Part shown: positions 60,739 through 64,000 of the stretch, one piece after another
Layout: the number at the start of each line of letters is the position of its first letter
Position numbering within the stretch: the first letter of the stretch is position 1
Origin: Crocinitomicaceae bacterium
GTDB lineage: Bacteria > Bacteroidota > Bacteroidia > Flavobacteriales_D > Crocinitomicaceae
Direction of reading: 5' to 3'
DNA length: 64,000 nucleotides
Assembly (NCBI GenBank): GCA_030830895.1
Contig: JAURMC010000008.1
Coordinates: forward strand, 1 to 64,000
Program-made: the position numbers and the translations under genes
The notes under the pieces: generated by a model
The model's input: the letters and a program-made list of their open reading frames with translations, nothing else
Told to the model about the DNA's origin: nothing
Databases searched by the model: none

Positions 60739-61586
60739 ATTTTTTTCGGTTAATTAGAAGCATCAATCTATTACTTATAGCCCTTACCATGGGTGGTGTA
60801 TGGGTATCTCAAACATCGAACCATTACCCCCCAATTGAATTTTATTTATTAGTTGTATTTACCCTATTGGTCGCAGGCTCTGGGAATGCGATTAATGATT
60901 ATTTTGATATTCGCTCAGATCGAATCAATAAACCTAATAAAATCGTACTGGGAAAAACTATAAAGCGACGTTGGGCAATCATCATCCACTGGGTTTTTAA
61001 TGCCATAGCACTGTTCATTTCATTGTACTTAAGTTGGCGATTTAAAAGTTGGTTTTACGTATTTATTCATTTTTTCACTACCTCTTGGCTATGGACTTAT
61101 TCTGTGAATTTAAAACGCCGGTTAATTTGGTCTAATATTAGTATTGCATTCCTAGTTGGAATTACCCCAATCATCGCATTAAAACCTATTTATGATTTGG
61201 GTATCAGGCCCAATAATATAGGACCCATTTTATTGTTTTCCGTTTTTGCATTCCTTATTAACTTTTCTAGAGAAATTATCAAAGACATTCAGGATGTAGA
61301 AGGTGATGCCTTGCGAAACGTTCGTTCAATTCCAATAGTTTATGGAAGAAAAAAGGCTCGGTGGTTTTCCACGGTTATTATTTTAATATTGAGCCCTATT
61401 TCCCTTCTAGGTTATTTTTTTGATGCTTTTCCAACGGAATCATACTTTTCTATTTTTTTCACTATTTCTGTTTGTATTAGCTTAAGTATTTTGCCTCTTC
61501 AATTATTCGATTTCAATGAAAAACTAATGGCTCGAGTACTTAAACTAAGTTTATTTTTTGGTGTAATTGCGCTCTATTTGCTATGA
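60735..61586 (+). CDS. UbiA family prenyltransferase (GGGP-synthase-like)
   Basis: A 283-residue membrane protein with about nine helices and both Asp-rich motifs: NDYFDIRSD near residues 54-62 and KDIQDVEGD near 186-194, which bind the prenyl diphosphate through Mg. KPNKIVLG after the first motif is typical of geranylgeranylglycerol-phosphate geranylgeranyltransferase annotations in Bacteroidota; the actual acceptor is uncertain. It overlaps the PorE-like gene by 4 bp and maf by 4 bp (ATGA). Confidence 0.87.
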   Translation: MNFFRLIRSINLLLIALTMGGVWVSQTSNHYPPIEFYLLVVFTLLVAGSGNAINDYFDIRSDRINKPNKIVLGKTIKRRWAIIIHWVFNAIALFISLYLSWRFKSWFYVFIHFFTTSWLWTYSVNLKRRLIWSNISIAFLVGITPIIALKPIYDLGIRPNNIGPILLFSVFAFLINFSREIIKDIQDVEGDALRNVRSIPIVYGRKKARWFSTVIILILSPISLLGYFFDAFPTESYFSIFFTISVCISLSILPLQLFDFNEKLMARVLKLSLFFGVIALYLL

Positions 61587-62146
61587 AAATAATCCTTGGA
61601 TCAAATTCCCCACGCAGAAAGGAACTATTATCGCAACTTGGCTTTGCTTTTGAAGTTCGAACCATTGAATTTGATGAATACGTTAACGTTAAGCTCCCAT
61701 ATCGAGATATTCCAAAGGATATAGCGCATCAGAAACTTAAGGCTTTAGGAACTACCAAATCTGAAGATGAACTAATAATTTGTGCAGATACTTTAGTTTT
61801 TCTAGATGGACGACCAATAGGAAAACCAAAATCGGCAGGGGAAGCATTAGAGATATTAACCCTATTATCAGGAAAGACCCATGAAGTAATCACAGCCGTG
61901 GGAATTAACTTCCAAGAGAAACATCTAGTTTTCGATGAATTAACAAGAGTGACTTTTGATGAACTTGCCGCAGAAGATCTTGAGTACTATATTATTAATT
62001 ATTTACCACTAGACAAGGCTGGATCTTACGGAATTCAAGAGTGGATAGGACTAGTTGGTATTAGTAGTATTGTCGGCTCATACACGAATGTAATGGGGCT
62101 TCCCACCCAAAGATTACATCGTGAATTAAAAAATTTTATAAAATAA
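61583..62146 (+). CDS. maf: Maf-like nucleoside triphosphate pyrophosphatase
   Basis: A 187-residue Maf protein. It starts MKIILGSNSPRRKELLSQLGF with the S-x-R-R-x-x-L signature, and has IICADTLVFLDGRPIGKPKS near 65-80 and the Asp/Lys area YLPLDKAGSYGIQE near 137-150. Maf proteins cleave non-canonical or modified nucleoside triphosphates (dTTP/UTP type for YhdE) and keep them from nucleic acids. It ends the queE operon and is followed by a strong two-way terminator. Confidence 0.93.
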   Translation: MKIILGSNSPRRKELLSQLGFAFEVRTIEFDEYVNVKLPYRDIPKDIAHQKLKALGTTKSEDELIICADTLVFLDGRPIGKPKSAGEALEILTLLSGKTHEVITAVGINFQEKHLVFDELTRVTFDELAAEDLEYYIINYLPLDKAGSYGIQEWIGLVGISSIVGSYTNVMGLPTQRLHRELKNFIK

Positions 62147-62167
62147 AAGGGGCTAATAGCCCCTTTT
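62145..62167. terminator. two-way terminator between maf and the convergent OmpA gene
   Basis: Stem AAAAGGGGC / GCCCCTTTT with a 5-nt loop; T tract on both strands. It terminates both the maf operon (plus) and the 62187-63572 gene (minus). Confidence 0.9.
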
Positions 62168-62186
62168 CAATGCAACCCATTAAAAT

Positions 62187-63572
62187 TTATTTGTCAGTTA
62201 ATTCAAATTCAACCCTTCGGTTATACGCTAACCTCAATTCCCTATCTTCAGATTCCGGATCATCAGACATTTCTGCCTCATTAGGCTTCTCTGCATTCTC
62301 TGCAATGATAGTTATTTGGGTTTCTGAAATCTCATATTTTTCAATGAGGCGAGTTTTAATGTAATCTCCACGTTGTTCATCTAGGTTTTCTAATTTTTCA
62401 CGTAACTCCTCAAACTCCATTGCTAAACTATCTTCTACCTCATCATTGTGCGCATGGATGATAACTTTTTTTGAAGGATTTGCTTTTAAATATTCTGCCA
62501 CAAACTCAATGCATCCTTTTCCGACTTCGTTAGCCTTCTTATCCCCAAATGCATAATAAATTACTTGTGCCGCAATTTGCTCATCATCAGACATTTTATC
62601 AGACACAACTGGCTCCTTGGTGACCACCACTTTAGAAAACTCAACTTGAGAAGCAGAGGTATCCACTTTTACGCAATTACAAGGCTCGCTATCGCTAACC
62701 TCCTTGATTCTTAAGTTATCTACATAGTAATAGGCCATTGGTAAAACAGATGGAATTTCAGAATATTCTCCTGTTGATGCGTCTATTTCTTGCTTATTTG
62801 GAGCAATTTTCCTTTGAATAACAGCGTTTGTTTGCTCATTAAATAAAAAGTTTCCAATTACTACACCTTTTTCATCTCCTTTTGCTACGTAGACTCCACA
62901 TACTTTATCCCACCCTGAATATGAATCATACACTCGGTTTTTATAATTGTAAACAATTCGATCCGCTTCTACATTGATTGGCCCAGATTCCTCTCCTTCT
63001 GCCACTTCAATTTGATACTGAGTAGGTTCTTTCACAAACATCATCCCAATATTGTTTGTGGCATATTTAGAGGCCTCTGCCAATGATATCGACAATTCAA
63101 CGCAATACTTTTTTCCTTTAATCATGGTTTTCGTAGACTTACCATCAGTAAAAGGTATTGTAATGAAGCTTTTTTCTTTTTGTAATTTACCTGGTTTGTA
63201 GGTTACTATGCCTGCATACCCCTTATTACCATCTTTTAAATCATCCGTCGTTATGAAGGTATTTTTATCGTTACCCTCAAATCGTTCAGTTTTGGGATCT
63301 ACAGGTAACGCATACCCATACATATTTGCCCCTGCACCAAATTCTCCTGAACCATAAAATACATCAGCAGGAAAAGAGGTAGACGCTTTCAATCCTTTTA
63401 ATAAAAAAATTTGACCAGGTTCAGAAATCTCGATTTCATCACTTGAAAAGGCTTCAAAGGTATATTTGAAGAATCGTGATGATTTCTCACCCTTTTTTCC
63501 TTGGCCGGAAACGTTTAATGTCAATACTAGAGAAGCGAACAGGACTATGCTGTTAATAATGTTTCGTTTCAT
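62187..63572 (-). CDS. OmpA-like domain protein, exported
   Basis: A 461-residue protein with signal peptide (MKRNIINSIVLFASLVLTLNVSGQ). The N-terminal 280 residues are beta-rich, without a known domain; a run with a Cys pair (EPCNCVKVD near 296-304) follows, then an OmpA-like C-terminal domain from about 325 (VIYYAFGDKKA, KKVIIHAHNDEV, LAYNRRVEFELTDK). The OmpA part is divergent: the usual NxxLSxxRA is replaced by a charged helix (LREKLENLDEQRGDYIKTRL), so peptidoglycan binding is likely but not certain. It starts within the end of hemE (20-bp overlap on the same strand). Confidence 0.8.
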   Translation of the reverse strand: MKRNIINSIVLFASLVLTLNVSGQGKKGEKSSRFFKYTFEAFSSDEIEISEPGQIFLLKGLKASTSFPADVFYGSGEFGAGANMYGYALPVDPKTERFEGNDKNTFITTDDLKDGNKGYAGIVTYKPGKLQKEKSFITIPFTDGKSTKTMIKGKKYCVELSISLAEASKYATNNIGMMFVKEPTQYQIEVAEGEESGPINVEADRIVYNYKNRVYDSYSGWDKVCGVYVAKGDEKGVVIGNFLFNEQTNAVIQRKIAPNKQEIDASTGEYSEIPSVLPMAYYYVDNLRIKEVSDSEPCNCVKVDTSASQVEFSKVVVTKEPVVSDKMSDDEQIAAQVIYYAFGDKKANEVGKGCIEFVAEYLKANPSKKVIIHAHNDEVEDSLAMEFEELREKLENLDEQRGDYIKTRLIEKYEISETQITIIAENAEKPNEAEMSDDPESEDRELRLAYNRRVEFELTDK

Positions 63573-64000
63573 AATCTTTTACGGTATTTATTAGCACTTT
63601 TACTTTTTCAGGTTCTATATCCGGATACACACCGTGACCCAAATTTACAATATGTCTTGGACTTTTAAATGAATTTAGCAATTTATTTGTTTCCGACTGA
63701 ATGGTTTTATTATCAGAATACAAAAGACAAGGATCTAGATTACCTTGTAAGGTTTTATTTTCTCCAACCAAATTTCGGGTTGATTTTACATCCATATTCC
63801 AATCTAATCCGATTGTTGTACATGGTAGTTCACTGATTTCGGGCAAGGAGGCAATTGCACCTTTCGAGAACACGGTAAAAGGAAAACCTTCAAAAGCCCC
63901 TGCAATTTTACGGATATAGGAAAGTCCAAAAATCTCATATTGGTCCCGTCCGAGAATTCCTGCCCAAGAATCGAAAAGTTGTAATGCATCAACCCCGGCA
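63553..64000 (-). CDS. hemE: uroporphyrinogen decarboxylase, C-terminal part (gene runs off the window)
   Basis: The minus-strand frame is open to the right edge and shows the last 148 residues of HemE: AGVDALQLFDSWAG, GCLS-like FSKGAIASLPE, GLDWNMD, LQGNLDPCLLYS and HIVNLGHGVYPDIEPEKV. These contain the conserved product-cavity and catalytic-Asp-adjacent blocks. HemE decarboxylates uroporphyrinogen III to coproporphyrinogen III in haem synthesis. The start lies outside the window. The OmpA-like gene starts 20 bp before its stop on the same strand, so the two are probably cotranscribed. Confidence 0.95.
   Translation of the reverse strand, partial: AGVDALQLFDSWAGILGRDQYEIFGLSYIRKIAGAFEGFPFTVFSKGAIASLPEISELPCTTIGLDWNMDVKSTRNLVGENKTLQGNLDPCLLYSDNKTIQSETNKLLNSFKSPRHIVNLGHGVYPDIEPEKVKVLINTVKDYETKHY

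Overview
The window looks like chromosomal DNA from a Bacteroidota bacterium, most likely Flavobacteriales and near the Crocinitomicaceae/Fluviicola group (placement inferred from gene content; no 16S gene is present). Support comes from seven secreted proteins with type IX secretion (T9SS) C-terminal signals, a PorP/SprF family protein, two PorE-like TPR/PD40/OmpA proteins, Bacteroidota -7 boxes (TAnnTTTG, sometimes with an upstream TTG) and the conserved order parA-parB-DUF5683-dapB-lepB-wbqC. DNA is AT-rich, genes are tightly packed, and I see no mobile element, phage, CRISPR array or rRNA.

Layout. 1-9380: surface and secretion region: the 3' end of a repeat-rich T9SS protein, a sparse pocket (small membrane ORFs and a UGT-type glycosyltransferase), a type B (CHU_C) secreted protein followed directly by a PorP/SprF-OmpA fusion, and a small type A secreted protein. 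9383-17755: nucleoside-recognition (SpmA/B-like) membrane protein and partner, pirin, nitroreductase, secreted subtilase, GNAT, ACMSD-type decarboxylase, purK. 17853-20896: hpt-adk-obgE-PAP2-crcB operon. 20893-28975: a family of unknown role with an N-terminal HTH-like segment, a sodium/solute symporter, a very large BNR/sortilin-like protein, small lipoproteins and a CYTH protein. 29079-36745: CapD-type dehydratase, thioesterase, MORN-like repeat protein, TauE/SafE exporter, threonine aldolase, PorE-like protein. 36788-43188: rplS, FHA protein, then the parAB-dapB-lepB-wbqC block. 43185-49720: beta-propeller protein, outer-membrane-like protein, aroK, tRNA-Lys(UUU), a phosphatase-superfamily lipoprotein, SprB-repeat T9SS protein, rimO. 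49722-58033: CotH/LTD T9SS protein, GH3 lipoprotein, rpsP-rimM with an unusually long S16 tail, and a TonB receptor downstream of a T9SS protein. 58127-64000: queE, a second PorE-like protein, UbiA prenyltransferase, maf, an OmpA-like protein, and the 3' part of hemE.

How the parts fit. Many products act at the cell surface: T9SS cargo, outer-membrane components that export or hold cargo, and OmpA-domain proteins that tether the outer membrane to peptidoglycan. Housekeeping blocks (purine salvage, ribosome assembly, chromosome partition, signal peptidase) lie between them. Two whole-window patterns stand out. Six of thirteen tail-to-tail gene pairs interlock their stop codons in exactly four bases. 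Several genes also have a -7 box only 4-5 nt before the start codon, predicting leaderless or nearly leaderless mRNAs. I did not find a clear new multi-gene system; the best leads are the PorP/SprF-OmpA fusion with its type B partner, the structured DNA after tRNA-Lys, and the S16 repeat tail.
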